64,000 nt of DNA from Streptomyces rubrogriseus (GTDB taxonomy: Bacteria; Actinomycetota; Actinomycetes; Streptomycetales; Streptomycetaceae): NCBI RefSeq assembly GCF_027947575.1, contig NZ_CP116256.1, positions 3,162,001-3,226,000 of the forward strand, in the 5' to 3' direction. Under the pieces are notes generated by a model. That model made no database searches. It saw only the letters and a program-made list of their open reading frames with translations, and had not been told where the DNA came from. Positions within the stretch are counted from its first letter, which is position 1. Every line of letters starts with the position of its first letter. Made by a program: the position numbers and the translations under genes. Shown piece by piece: positions 33,414-42,509 of this stretch.

Positions 33414-35852
33414 TTACGGCAGCCCGGGCAGGTCCTCGGGGTACAGCAGCGTCAGGTCGTCCGTGCTGGGGTCGGCCAGCTGGGCGACCCGGCTCGCGTG
33501 CCGCTCCACCATCGCCTCGAAGGTCTGGCGGGCGGTGCGGCCGTTGCCGAAGGCGGGACCCTTGGGGATCTCCGTGAAGTACTTGGTCAGCGCCTCGGAC
33601 GTGCCCTCCGCCAGCCGGTACTCGTGCTCGTCGGCCTGCTGCTGCACGATCCGCAGCAGCTCCCCGGGGCCGTAGTCCCCGAAGGTGATGGTGCGTGAGA
33701 AACGGGACGCCACACCGGGGTTGACGGACAGGAAGCGCTCCATCTCCGCCGTGTACCCGGCGACGATCACGACGACGGACTCCCGCTGGTCCTCCATCAG
33801 CTTGACCAGCGTGTCGATGGCCTCCTTGCCGAAGTCCCGGCCCGCGTCCTCGGGGGAGAGCGCGTACGCCTCGTCGATGAACAGCACGCCGCCGTGCGCC
33901 CGCTGGAACGCCTCCTGGGTGCGGATCGCCGTGGACCCGATGTGCTCGCCCACCAGGTCCACCCGGGACACCTCGACCAGGTGGCCCTTGTCCAGCACGC
34001 CGAGCGAGGCGAGGATCTCGCCGTACAGCCGGGCGACGGTCGTCTTGCCGGTGCCGGGGGAGCCGGTGAACACCAGGTGCCGCTTGACCGACGCGGCCTT
34101 CAGGCCCGCCCGCTGCCGGCGCCGGCCCACCTCGATCATGTCGGTCAGCGCCCGTACCTCGCGCTTGACGCTGTCCAGGCCCACCAGGGCGTCCAGTTCG
34201 CCCAGGACGGCCTTGGAGGTCCGGGCCGGCTCCGGCGGGGCGGCGGACGCGATCAGGGGCTCCTGCTCGGTGGTGCGCTGGCCAGGGATCGAGCCCAGCA
34301 GACCGGGGGACTGGGCCGCCGCCTGCACCACCGGCTCGGGCGCGGCGGGCGCCGTCAGGCCGGTGCTCTCGTCGCCGGTGCAGTCCTCGACGAGCGGCCC
34401 GGAGTCGTACGCAGTGTCGGGGCCGCCGTCCGCGAACTCGTAACCGCCGCGCGCGCACCGCTCCGTGCGGCACTTCCGCAGCGTCGTACGACAGCCGTCG
34501 ATCACGTGGAAGCCGTAGCCGGCGCTGCCGGTCACCCGGCAGTTCAGGAAGCTGCCGCGGCCTCCGGCCGACACGTACACGCCCGCCTCGGACGGCGAGT
34601 CGACCGTGCAGCGCTCGATGGTGGGGTCGGCGCCCTTGGTGACGATCACACCGGTGCGATTGCCGTCCAGGGTGCAGTTGTTCAGGGTGCCGCCGCTGCC
34701 GTGGTCGCGGAACCAGGCGCCGGTGGCGGCGTCCCGGATGCGGCAGTCGTCGAGCTGCGCGGTGGCGCCGTCGCTCACCGACACGGCGGTGTTGCGCACC
34801 TGGGAGAGGTCGCTGTCGACGACGTCCACGCGCGAGCCGCGGTCCAGGACGAACAGCGCGTCCGGCACGTCGTGCACCCGGCAGGAGTCGAGCACCGCGG
34901 TGGCGCCGTCACTGACCCAGACCGCCGGGTAGTCGCCGGTGCTGTCGAAGATCTCGCACTGGTTGGCGTCGACCCGTGTGCCCGGGTCCCACACCGACAG
35001 GCCGTTGCGCCCGAACTGCCGCACGCTGGTGCGGGTCAGGGTGAGGACCGAGCGGGACCTGAGGTCGACCGCGTTCTCCGGGATGTCGTGGATGCGGCAG
35101 TCGGCGAGGGTGAGCACCGCGTCCGTGTCCAGCGTGACACCGTCGCCGGTGGTGCGGTGCACGTCGCAGTCGGTCAGGTGGGCGGTGGCCCGGGCGGTCA
35201 CCTGCACGCCGCTGCCCCGCACTTCGTAGACCTCGCAGCCCACGGCCTCGAGCGCGGAGCCCTCGCCCGTCGCGGTCAGCCCGGAACCCGCGGCGTGGTG
35301 CACCCGGCAGCGTTCGAGGCGGGGATGCGCGCCGGAGCGCACCGCGACGCCCGCCTGGCCGGCCGCGACCACCTCGCACTCCTCGAACACGCCGCCCCCG
35401 CCGTCCAGGACGGCGATGCCGACGCCGGCCGGATTGTCGACGGTGCAGCGCCGCACCGTGGGACGCGCGCCGCCGCGCACCTCTATCCCGGAGGCGGAAC
35501 GCGCGACGACCCTGAGGCCCAGCAGCTCCGGCGTGCCGTCTTCGACCAGGACCGCGGGCGCCGCCGCGTCCTGGCCCTCGACGTGCAGGTCCTGGATCAC
35601 CGCCGAGGCGCGCACGGTCAGCGGGACGCCGTCGGCCGGCGCGATGCGCACCGAACCCTGGGCGCCCTCGGGCCCGCGCAGGGTCACCGCCCGCTGGACG
35701 ACGAGGTTCTCCCGGTAGGTCCCGGGGGCGACGGTGAGGACGTCACCGTCGGCCGCGGCCTCCAGGGCGGCGGCGAGCGATGCGTACTCACCCGTGCGGC
35801 GCCGCCACCGCGAGGTGCCGGTGTGCGTCACCTGGACCGTGCCCTGTGCCAT
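33414..35852 (-). CDS. Right-handed beta-helix protein fused to a CbxX/EccA-type AAA+ ATPase
   Basis: An 812-residue fusion. Residues about 25-490 are a parallel beta-helix of roughly twenty turns with repeating CxV/CRVHD elements (for example LTDCDVHRTTGDGV, LADCRIHDIPENAV). A Pro/Ala/Gln linker follows, then a CbxX/CfxQ-type AAA+ domain from about 545: Walker A GSPGTGKTT (about 595-603), Walker B VLFIDEAYAL, sensor 1 VVVIVAGYT and arginine-finger SRF. Related AAA domains are found in SpoVK and in EccA of type VII secretion. The beta-helix may bind polysaccharide or a protein partner. ATG 35852 (MAQGTVQVTHTG) is the domain start; an upstream in-frame start at 35915 is less likely. Confidence 0.85.
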   Translation of the reverse strand: MAQGTVQVTHTGTSRWRRRTGEYASLAAALEAAADGDVLTVAPGTYRENLVVQRAVTLRGPEGAQGSVRIAPADGVPLTVRASAVIQDLHVEGQDAAAPAVLVEDGTPELLGLRVVARSASGIEVRGGARPTVRRCTVDNPAGVGIAVLDGGGGVFEECEVVAAGQAGVAVRSGAHPRLERCRVHHAAGSGLTATGEGSALEAVGCEVYEVRGSGVQVTARATAHLTDCDVHRTTGDGVTLDTDAVLTLADCRIHDIPENAVDLRSRSVLTLTRTSVRQFGRNGLSVWDPGTRVDANQCEIFDSTGDYPAVWVSDGATAVLDSCRVHDVPDALFVLDRGSRVDVVDSDLSQVRNTAVSVSDGATAQLDDCRIRDAATGAWFRDHGSGGTLNNCTLDGNRTGVIVTKGADPTIERCTVDSPSEAGVYVSAGGRGSFLNCRVTGSAGYGFHVIDGCRTTLRKCRTERCARGGYEFADGGPDTAYDSGPLVEDCTGDESTGLTAPAAPEPVVQAAAQSPGLLGSIPGQRTTEQEPLIASAAPPEPARTSKAVLGELDALVGLDSVKREVRALTDMIEVGRRRQRAGLKAASVKRHLVFTGSPGTGKTTVARLYGEILASLGVLDKGHLVEVSRVDLVGEHIGSTAIRTQEAFQRAHGGVLFIDEAYALSPEDAGRDFGKEAIDTLVKLMEDQRESVVVIVAGYTAEMERFLSVNPGVASRFSRTITFGDYGPGELLRIVQQQADEHEYRLAEGTSEALTKYFTEIPKGPAFGNGRTARQTFEAMVERHASRVAQLADPSTDDLTLLYPEDLPGLP

Positions 35853-35960
35853 GGCGTTGCTGTGCCCCCACCTCGTCGTACGCGGGTCGTCGCCGATTCG
35901 GTTCGGCCGGTCCACCGTAGCGTGCGCGCAGGTGGTGAGTTGACCGGAGGCGGAAGCCCG

Positions 35961-36575
35961 TCAACTGCCCGCGCCGGTCCTGCCCCAGTCCGGCCCCGCC
36001 CGCTCCCACTCCTGCTCCAGGCGCGCGTACCTGCCGCGGACCAGGCGCCAGACCACTGTGCGCCGGGCGGCCTCCACGAGGGCCGCCACCGCCACCGCGG
36101 TGCCCGTCCCGGCGAGCACCGCGTGGGTGGTCGCGGTCTCGGCGTCCAGCGGGCGGGCCGCCTCACGGCCCCGCGCGTCCGTCCACATCGCGAACCGGTC
36201 GCCGCCGTCCGGGCGGTCGATGCCCACCAGGACGGGGCCCTCGTGCCGCGAACCGTCCGGCCCGGTCCAGGCGGCGAGGACACGGCTGCGCAACTCCTCG
36301 CCGGAGGAGGCGCCCTCCGGGTCGACGGCCAGGGGCGAACGCTCCAGGGCACGGAGCACGGTGGCCGTCACCCGGTGCCGGGACTCGTGCTGCTCGCGCA
36401 CCGACCGCTGCAGCGAGTTCTGCGCCGCACCGCCGACGAGCACGCCGATCAGGGGCGCCACGGACAGGATCAACAGCAGTGCCGTCAGGGCCACCCAGGC
36501 CTCGGCCAGGTCGGTCCCGCGGCGCAGCGGATTGCCCCTCCAGCGCCAGAGACCTCTGACCGCTCGCACGCGCAC
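35961..36575 (-). CDS. Rv1733c-family two-helix membrane protein
   Basis: A 204-residue membrane protein. A short basic N-terminus (RRGTDLAEAW) precedes helix 1 (ALTALLLILSVAPLIGVLVGG). An extracytoplasmic domain of about 90 residues follows, then helix 2 (AVLAGTGTAVAVAALVEAA) and a basic cytoplasmic tail. This matches the Rv1733c family of actinobacterial membrane proteins, known mainly as a dormancy-associated antigen in M. tuberculosis; its biochemical role is unknown. GTG 36575 or the in-frame GTG two codons later could be the start, both near AAGGGGG. It is 108 bases upstream of, and cooriented with, the beta-helix/AAA gene. Confidence 0.78.
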   Translation of the reverse strand: MRVRAVRGLWRWRGNPLRRGTDLAEAWVALTALLLILSVAPLIGVLVGGAAQNSLQRSVREQHESRHRVTATVLRALERSPLAVDPEGASSGEELRSRVLAAWTGPDGSRHEGPVLVGIDRPDGGDRFAMWTDARGREAARPLDAETATTHAVLAGTGTAVAVAALVEAARRTVVWRLVRGRYARLEQEWERAGPDWGRTGAGS

Positions 36576-36811
36576 ACCCCCTTAACGCTCCGCTCCGCCT
36601 TCCCCGTCGAGCCGTCCCCACTCGGTGGCCCGTCCCGGCCCGGTTCTCATGAACCTCTCACAAAGCCCAACGCGCGGACCCCGGACCGGGTTCCCGTTAC
36701 CGGGCTGTTTGTCCGAAACCTGAACGCTGAGCTTCGAAGGCTCTGATGGCTGGACCCTGACCCCTGATCTCCGCCCCCTGTCCCCTCCCCGTCCGGGCCG
36801 ACGGCCGCACG

Positions 36812-37639
36812 TCACTCGACGATCCGCACCGGGTCGCCGACCCGGACCGTGCCCGGGCCGAGGGGGACCAGGTTCTGCCCGAAGACCAGCTTGCCGTCGA
36901 CGCGACGGTGCCGGCCGAGGCTGTGCAGGGGCTCGGCGCCGCGGTCCGCGGTGCCCTGGTCGGTGGTCGTCACGACGCACCGCCCGCACGGCTTGGCGAC
37001 CCGCAGGACGACCTCGCCGACGGCGACGCGGGACCAGCGGTCCTCGGCCCAGGGCTCGGTGCCGGAGACGACCAGGTTCGGCCGGAAGCGGTCCATGGGC
37101 AGGGGGCCCTCGTGCGCGTGCTCGCCCCGCGCGATCAGGGAGTTGAGGGCGCCGAGCGAGGCGGTGGTGGTCAGCAGCAGCGGAAAGCCGTCCGCGAAGG
37201 AGACCGTCTCGCCCGGCAGCGCGTACGCGGGGTCCACGGGCCTGCGGGTGGCGGGATCGTCCAGGTGCACCAGCCGGACGTCGGCTCCGAGCAGCGCGCT
37301 GCACCAGGCGTGCGCGGCCGCGTCCTCGGCCGGGAGCGCCTCGACCTTGTCCCGGAAGATCTGCACCGTCACGGTGCCCGCCGCACGCGGGACCGGCACC
37401 GCGAGCGGCGCCATGCCGGGCGCGGACAGCCGTACGCCGCCGCCGGGCAGAAGCTCGGCGGCGGCCAGGGCGAGGCGCGGCTGCCGGCGTTGCGTGACGA
37501 CCTTTCCCCCGTCGTCGATCAGCATCCAGCGTCGGTCTCCGGCCGGCCCCCAGGGCTCCACGACGGCCTCCTGGAGCGACAGGCTCCGGAACGCCTTGAC
37601 CGGATGGACGTGGATCGACTGCAGTCGCGCGTACCCCAT
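36812..37639 (-). CDS. MOSC-domain protein
   Basis: A 275-residue protein with an N-terminal MOSC beta-barrel (LQSIHVHPVKAFRSLSL, about residues 6-22; GDRRWMLIDDGGKVVTQRR). The C-terminal MOSC domain holds the conserved Cys pair in VAKPCGRCVVTTTDQ (about residue 217). MOSC proteins of this type (YcbX/mARC-like) bind the molybdenum cofactor through the Cys and reduce N-hydroxylated compounds or carry sulfur. It has no signal or membrane segment. The 236 bases between it and the Rv1733c-like gene hold no convincing feature. It lies 42 bases downstream of the cooriented Pro/Gln-rich gene. Confidence 0.87.
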   Translation of the reverse strand: MGYARLQSIHVHPVKAFRSLSLQEAVVEPWGPAGDRRWMLIDDGGKVVTQRRQPRLALAAAELLPGGGVRLSAPGMAPLAVPVPRAAGTVTVQIFRDKVEALPAEDAAAHAWCSALLGADVRLVHLDDPATRRPVDPAYALPGETVSFADGFPLLLTTTASLGALNSLIARGEHAHEGPLPMDRFRPNLVVSGTEPWAEDRWSRVAVGEVVLRVAKPCGRCVVTTTDQGTADRGAEPLHSLGRHRRVDGKLVFGQNLVPLGPGTVRVGDPVRIVE

Positions 37640-37681
37640 GAGGTCATCGTGCCAGCCGGCACCGACAACCCGGAGGACGGC

Positions 37682-38131
37682 TCAGTAGCCGCGGTACTGC
37701 TGCTGGTTGTACGGATCCTGGTACGGCGCGGGCGCCGGCCGGGGAGCCGCGGGCCGCATCGCCTCGTACCCCGCGGGACCGGGCGCGCCCGGGCGGGGCT
37801 GCTGCGGCTGCTGCGGGCCGGGGTATCCGCGAGGCGCGGTCGCCTGGTGCGGGATGTACGCGGCGGGCGCCTGCTGCAGCGGGGCGGGCTGCGGGGCCTG
37901 CTGCGGGTATCCGTAGGAGGGCTGCGAGGGGCCCGCCGGGAGGGCGGGCAGGGCGGACGGCAGCGCGGGCAGATGGCTGCTGCTCGGCATGTCGTACGCG
38001 GCGGGAACCCGGATCGGGGCGATCTGCGGTGTGCCCCGTTCGGCCACGAGCGAGTCGTAGATCGGGGTGTCCGGGAAGGAGGCGGAGTAGTAGCCGCCGC
38101 CATAAGTGGAGCGGGGGGAGGTCATGGCCAT
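37682..38131 (-). CDS. Pro/Gln/Tyr-rich low-complexity protein (DUF6643-like)
   Basis: A 149-residue protein with a conserved-looking N-terminus (MTSPRSTYGGGYYSASFPDTP) and the core YDSLVAERGTPQIAPIRVPAAYD. About 90 residues of Pro, Ala, Gln and Tyr follow, ending QDPYNQQQYRGY. The N-terminal block is typical of a small Streptomyces family, DUF6643 as recalled. The tail is likely disordered and could mediate condensation or surface interaction. No enzymatic motif is visible. Start ATG 38131 or 38125; no clear Shine-Dalgarno is seen, so the message may be leaderless. It is divergent from the TerD-type gene. Confidence 0.7.
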   Translation of the reverse strand: MAMTSPRSTYGGGYYSASFPDTPIYDSLVAERGTPQIAPIRVPAAYDMPSSSHLPALPSALPALPAGPSQPSYGYPQQAPQPAPLQQAPAAYIPHQATAPRGYPGPQQPQQPRPGAPGPAGYEAMRPAAPRPAPAPYQDPYNQQQYRGY

Positions 38132-38414
38132 AAGTTAAGCCCACGATGTGCTGGTTGGGGAGACCGATAAGAGGGTTGTTTTCCGTGTCCGCGGTGACCG
38201 GGCATCCCCAATGCGAGCGAACTTGGCAAAATAGGGCGTCACGCCACGCGGTTTTGCGGTAAAGGCCGAGTTCCGGACGGGTTACCGGCGGTTGACGGAA
38301 CCTGGTGCCGGACTCTTCTTCAGGGGCGGGCGGCCCGGAGAATAGGTTGTGCGTCAGTAACTCGACGATTCGCCGGGACAAGACTCGGCTCGGTGACACG
38401 TGATGGGGGCGGAC

Positions 38415-39744
38415 ATGTCAATGTCGAAAGGATCGAACACCCCGGTGCCGACGACGGCGCTGCGGGTCGAACTGGGCTGGCGATCCGGCCCCGGCGTGCC
38501 CGACGCGGACGCCTCCGCCCTCCTGCTGGTGGGCGGCAAGGTCCGTTCCGACGCCGACTTCGTCTTCTACAACCAGCCGTCCCACGCCTCCGGCTCGGTC
38601 CGCCACGAGGGCAAGCGGGACGCCGGCGGCCGGGTGACCGACAGCCTGCTCGTCGACCTCACGCGCGTGGAGCCCGCCATCGAGACGGTGATCCTCGCCG
38701 CCTCCTCGGACGGCGGAGCGTTCGGGCAGGTCCCCGATCTGTACATCGAGGTGCGCGACACCGCGCGGAACACCGTCGTGGCCCGTTTCGACAGCCCGGG
38801 CGCCGGCGTCGAGACCGCCTTCGTGCTCGGCGAGTTCTACCGCCGCCAGGGCGCCTGGAAGTTCCGCGCCGTCGGACAGGGGTACGACAGCGGACTCGAA
38901 GGCCTGGCCACGGACTACGGCATCTCGGTGGACGAGCCGCAGCACGCCCCGCCCCCGCCCGCCCAGCCGGCGCCGACGGCCCCGCCGGTCCCGCCCGCCC
39001 CCGCGGCCACGACGCCCCCGCCCCCACCGGCGCCTCCCGTGCCTCCCGTGGCACGGCCTAGCCGCCGCGCCCCCGCCGCCCCCGGCGGCGCCCGCCGCCG
39101 AGCCGGTCCGGCTGACCAAGGTCACGCTCACCAAGGCCGCGCCCTCCGTCTCGCTCACCAAGCAGGGCGGCACCTCCGGCGCCATGCGCGTCAACCTCAA
39201 CTGGCAGGTGCGCAAGCAGTTCTCGGGCTGGGCGCGCAAGCTCGGCCGCCCGGTCGCCATGCACGACGACCTCGACCTCGACCTGTGCTGCCTCTACGAA
39301 CTGAGCGACGGCAGCAAGGGCGTCGTCCAGGCGCTCGGCAACGCCTTCGGGGCGCTGCACCAGCCGCCGTTCATCCACCTCGACGGCGACGACCGCACCG
39401 GCGCCGTGTCGACCGGCGAGAACCTCACCATCAGCCTCGACCACCAGCGGTACTTCCGGCGCATCCTCGTCTTCGTGACCATCTACGAGGGCGCCCGCTC
39501 CTTCGCCGACCTGCACGCCACGGTCACCCTCCAGCCGCAGTACGGCGCCCCGGTCGACTTCTCGCTCGACGAGTGCACCGTGCCCTCGACGGTGTGCGCC
39601 CTCGCACTGATCACCAACACCGGAAACGACCTCGTCGTCCAGCGCGAGGCCCGCTACCTGGTGCCCGACCGCGGGGTGAGCCCGCAGCGGACGGTCGACC
39701 ACGCCTACGGCTGGGGCATGAACTGGACCCCCGGCCGCAAGTGA
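38415..39744 (+). pseudogene. TerD/TerA-type tellurium-resistance protein split by a frameshift near 39060
   Basis: The first part is a TerD domain ([48 protein letters not shown]) followed by a Pro/Ala linker. The frame then changes, and from about 39061 a second frame reads [23 protein letters not shown] and a second Ter-type domain ([31 protein letters not shown]). Removing one base at about 39060 (CCTAGCC to CCTGCC) restores a single protein of about 443 residues. TerD-family proteins bind calcium and function in stress and phage-related responses; Streptomyces use them in development. ATG 38415 is chosen, though 38403 is possible. The break could be real or an assembly error in a GC-rich tract. 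Confidence 0.8.
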
Positions 39745-39763
39745 CCCGCGCCGGGGCGGGTGT

Positions 39764-40990
39764 TCAGCCCTCCTCGGGCACCGCGTCCGGACGGGCGTAG
39801 GTGCGGCCCTTCCAGGCCGCGCCGCGCCCCCGGTAGTGCTGCACCGCCGAGTCGACCGTCATCAGCAGATAGAGGAACGCGGTGAAGGGCAGCATCGGCG
39901 CGAGCCACGGGGGCTGCCGGTAGTAGCGCAGCATCGGCAGGTACGTCCCCGCCATCACCAGCCAGGCGGCGGCTCCCAGGGCGGCCGTCGCGCCCCGCCC
40001 CGTCGCCGCTCCGACGAGCACCGCCGCGGGCGGCACCAGATACACCAGGGCCAGGCCGAGCACCGTTCCCGTCAGCACCAGGGGGTTGTGCCGCAGTTGC
40101 GCGTAGGCGCTGCGCGAGACCATCCGCCACAGGTCGTGCAGCCGCGGATAGGGGCGCACGCTGTCCACCCGGTCGGCCAGGCCCAGCCAGACCCGGCCGC
40201 CGGCGCCCTTGACCGCGCGGGCGAGCGCCACGTCGTCGATGACGGCGTGCCGGATGGCGTCCGGGATCCGCGCCCGCTCGGCGGTGTCGGCCCGCAGCAG
40301 CACGCAACCGCCCGCCGCGGCCGCCGTGCGCGTCGCCTTCTTCCGCCCGCTGCCGGCGCGGCCGCCACCGATCCACCGGAACGGGTACAGCTGGGCGAAG
40401 AAGTAGACGAAGGCCGGGACCACGAGCCGCTCCCAGACACTTTCCACCCGCAGCCGGGCCATCTGGGAGACGACGTCGAAACCTCCGGTGCCGGCCGCGG
40501 ACACCAAGGCGCGCAGACTGTCCGGAGCGTGCGCGATGTCGGCATCCGTCAGCAGCAGGTACTCGGGCTCACGCGCGCGTGCCAGGCCGATGCCGTGCCG
40601 CACCGCCCACAGCTTCCCCGTCCAGCCGGCGGGCGGCTCCCCGGGCGAGGCCACGGTGAGCGGCAGCCCCCCGTGCCGCCGGGCCAGCTCGCACGCCAGC
40701 TCACCCGTGCCGTCGGTGCTGCCGTCGTCGATCAGGAAGACCTCGGCCCGTCCCGGATAGTCCTGGGCGAGCAGCGACGGCAGGCTCGCGGGCAGCACCG
40801 CCGCCTCGTCGCGCGCCGGGACGACCACGCACACCGAGGGCCAGACGCCGGGCTCCTCAAGGGCCGGGAGTCTGACGTCCGTGCGCCAGAAGAAGCCCCG
40901 GGCGAACAGCAGCCACAGCCAGGCGGCGAGGGAGAGGGCTGACACCAAGGTCACGACGGTCACGACGGAAGTCCACGCATCGGCGCTCAC
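39764..40990 (-). CDS. Membrane glycosyltransferase family 2 (HpnB-like)
   Basis: A 408-residue glycosyltransferase. One N-terminal membrane helix precedes the GT-A domain: [18 protein letters not shown] (about residues 52-69), the nucleotide-sugar DxD-type [11 protein letters not shown] and [16 protein letters not shown] later acidic motif is [12 protein letters not shown], then [16 protein letters not shown] and three or four C-terminal helices. The overall layout matches HpnB, the glycosyltransferase-like protein of hopanoid clusters, but no hopanoid genes are here, so the acceptor is uncertain. The start is GTG 40990 (VSADAWTS). It converges with the TerD-type gene (19 bases apart) and is divergent from the racemase-like gene. 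Confidence 0.84.
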   Translation of the reverse strand: MSADAWTSVVTVVTLVSALSLAAWLWLLFARGFFWRTDVRLPALEEPGVWPSVCVVVPARDEAAVLPASLPSLLAQDYPGRAEVFLIDDGSTDGTGELACELARRHGGLPLTVASPGEPPAGWTGKLWAVRHGIGLARAREPEYLLLTDADIAHAPDSLRALVSAAGTGGFDVVSQMARLRVESVWERLVVPAFVYFFAQLYPFRWIGGGRAGSGRKKATRTAAAAGGCVLLRADTAERARIPDAIRHAVIDDVALARAVKGAGGRVWLGLADRVDSVRPYPRLHDLWRMVSRSAYAQLRHNPLVLTGTVLGLALVYLVPPAAVLVGAATGRGATAALGAAAWLVMAGTYLPMLRYYRQPPWLAPMLPFTAFLYLLMTVDSAVQHYRGRGAAWKGRTYARPDAVPEEG

Positions 40991-41047
40991 GTGCGCAGTC
41001 TGCCGCACGGCACCGGCCGGTGGCGGCGCATCGTCTATGGTGGCCGG

Positions 41048-41833
41048 GTGAAGATCGCGCTCATGGACTCCGGAATCGGCCTGCTGGCGGCCACCGCCGC
41101 GGTACGGCGGCTGCGACCGGACGCCGATCTCATCCTCTCCCTGGACCCCGACGGGATGCCCTGGGGCCCGCGGACCCCCCAGGACCTGACCGGGCGTGCC
41201 CTCGCCGTGGCCGAGGCCGCCGCGGCGCACCGCCCGGACGCCCTGATCGTCGGCTGCAACACCGCCACCGTGCACGCGCTGCCCGCGCTGCGCGCCCGGC
41301 TCGAGCCCGAGGTGCCCGTCATCGGCACCGTGCCGGCGATCAAGCCCGCCGCGGCCGGCGGCGGCCCGGTGGCGATCTGGGCGACGCCGGCCACCACCGG
41401 CAGCCCCTACCAGCGGGGCCTGATCGAGGACTTCGCGGGGGACGCGGCGGTCACCGAGGTGCCGTGCCCGGGTCTCGCCGACGCCGTCGAGCACGCGGAC
41501 GAGACCGCGATCACCGAGGCCGTCGCCGCCGCGGCCGCCCTCACCCCCGACGACGTGACGACCGTCGTCCTGGGCTGCACCCACTACGAACTGGTCGCCG
41601 AACGCATCCGCGCCGCCGTGCAGCGCCCCGGCGCCCCGCGGCTCGTCCTGCACGGCTCCGCCGGGGCCGTGGCCGCCCAGGCGCTGCGCCGGATCGGCGC
41701 CCGCCCCGACCCCGGGGCCCCCGCGACGGGCACCCTGACCGTGCTGCTGAGCGGACGCGAGGGCACCCTGCCCGCGCCCGCGCTGGCCTACGACGAGGGC
41801 CGGCTCCTGCGCGCGGTCACGCCGGCCGGCTGA
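41048..41833 (+). CDS. Glutamate/aspartate racemase-family protein
   Basis: A 261-residue MurI-like protein with the DSGIG start motif and both catalytic-type cysteines: VGCNTATV (about residue 75) and VVLGCTHYEL (about 178). The two-Cys chemistry epimerises amino acids without PLP. The N-terminal motif differs slightly from authentic MurI, and Streptomyces carry a separate essential murI, so this is probably a paralogue for another amino acid or a moonlighting form. GTG 41048 gives a start directly at VKIALMDSGIG; the ribosome site is weak. A small membrane protein gene follows after 59 bases. Confidence 0.8.
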   Translation: MKIALMDSGIGLLAATAAVRRLRPDADLILSLDPDGMPWGPRTPQDLTGRALAVAEAAAAHRPDALIVGCNTATVHALPALRARLEPEVPVIGTVPAIKPAAAGGGPVAIWATPATTGSPYQRGLIEDFAGDAAVTEVPCPGLADAVEHADETAITEAVAAAAALTPDDVTTVVLGCTHYELVAERIRAAVQRPGAPRLVLHGSAGAVAAQALRRIGARPDPGAPATGTLTVLLSGREGTLPAPALAYDEGRLLRAVTPAG

Positions 41834-41892
41834 CGGGCCTCCGCCCGGTCGGCCCAGTCACCCTGCGCGACGAGGTACCCGCGCAGCGGAAT

Positions 41893-42453
41893 ATGAGTAA
41901 CCTCATAGCCATGAGGCATCGCCACGGCGAGACCGTCCCCCAGCCCAACGTCTGGACCGGCCGTGCCACCAACCGGGTCCAGTGGTTCCTGGCGCTCATC
42001 GGAGCCGCCTGCATGGCGCTCGGCATCGCCCTGGCCGTCGAATCGGCCTGGGAGTCCGGCGTCGCCCCGCTCGCCATGGCCGTCGTCGGCTGCATCGCGG
42101 CCGGACTGCTGGTGCTGTTCGGCACGCTCGCGTTCGTGCACGTCGCGCTCAGAGTCGACGAGGACTGCCTCGAAGTGCGCTGCGGCCACATCGGCCTGCC
42201 CCGCCGCCGCATCCCCCTCTCCCTCGTCGCGGGTGCCGAGTTCGCGCCGCACGTCACTCCGCGCCACTGGGGCGGCTGGGGCTACCGGTGGCGGCCGGAG
42301 ATGGGCACGGCCGTCGTCGTACGGCGCGGGGAGGGCCTGATCCTGCGGCTGCTGGACGGCCACACCTTCACGATCACCGTGGACGACGCGGAGGCGGCCG
42401 TCCAGGTCATCAAGGACCGGCTGCGGCCGAAGGCACCGGGCCCGGCACACTGA
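41893..42453 (+). CDS. Two-helix membrane protein with a PH-like C-terminal domain
   Basis: A 186-residue protein with two membrane helices (FLALIGAACMALGIALAVES and LAMAVVGCIAAGLLVLFGTLAFVHVAL) and a cytoplasmic beta-rich domain of about 90 residues. LRVDEDCLEVRCGHIGLPRRRIPLS and RWRPEMGTAVVVRRGEGLILRLLDG are followed by TITVDDAEAAVQVIKDRL. The pattern of strands plus a final helix resembles bacterial PH-like membrane proteins, whose function is unknown. Start ATG 41893 or the in-frame ATG 41911. It converges with the O-antigen-ligase-like gene. Confidence 0.65.
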   Translation: MSNLIAMRHRHGETVPQPNVWTGRATNRVQWFLALIGAACMALGIALAVESAWESGVAPLAMAVVGCIAAGLLVLFGTLAFVHVALRVDEDCLEVRCGHIGLPRRRIPLSLVAGAEFAPHVTPRHWGGWGYRWRPEMGTAVVVRRGEGLILRLLDGHTFTITVDDAEAAVQVIKDRLRPKAPGPAH

Positions 42454-42509
42454 GGTCGGGCGGCCCCGGCCCGCCGAGCCCGCGGCACGACAGGCCGGGC
42501 CGCGGTGCC

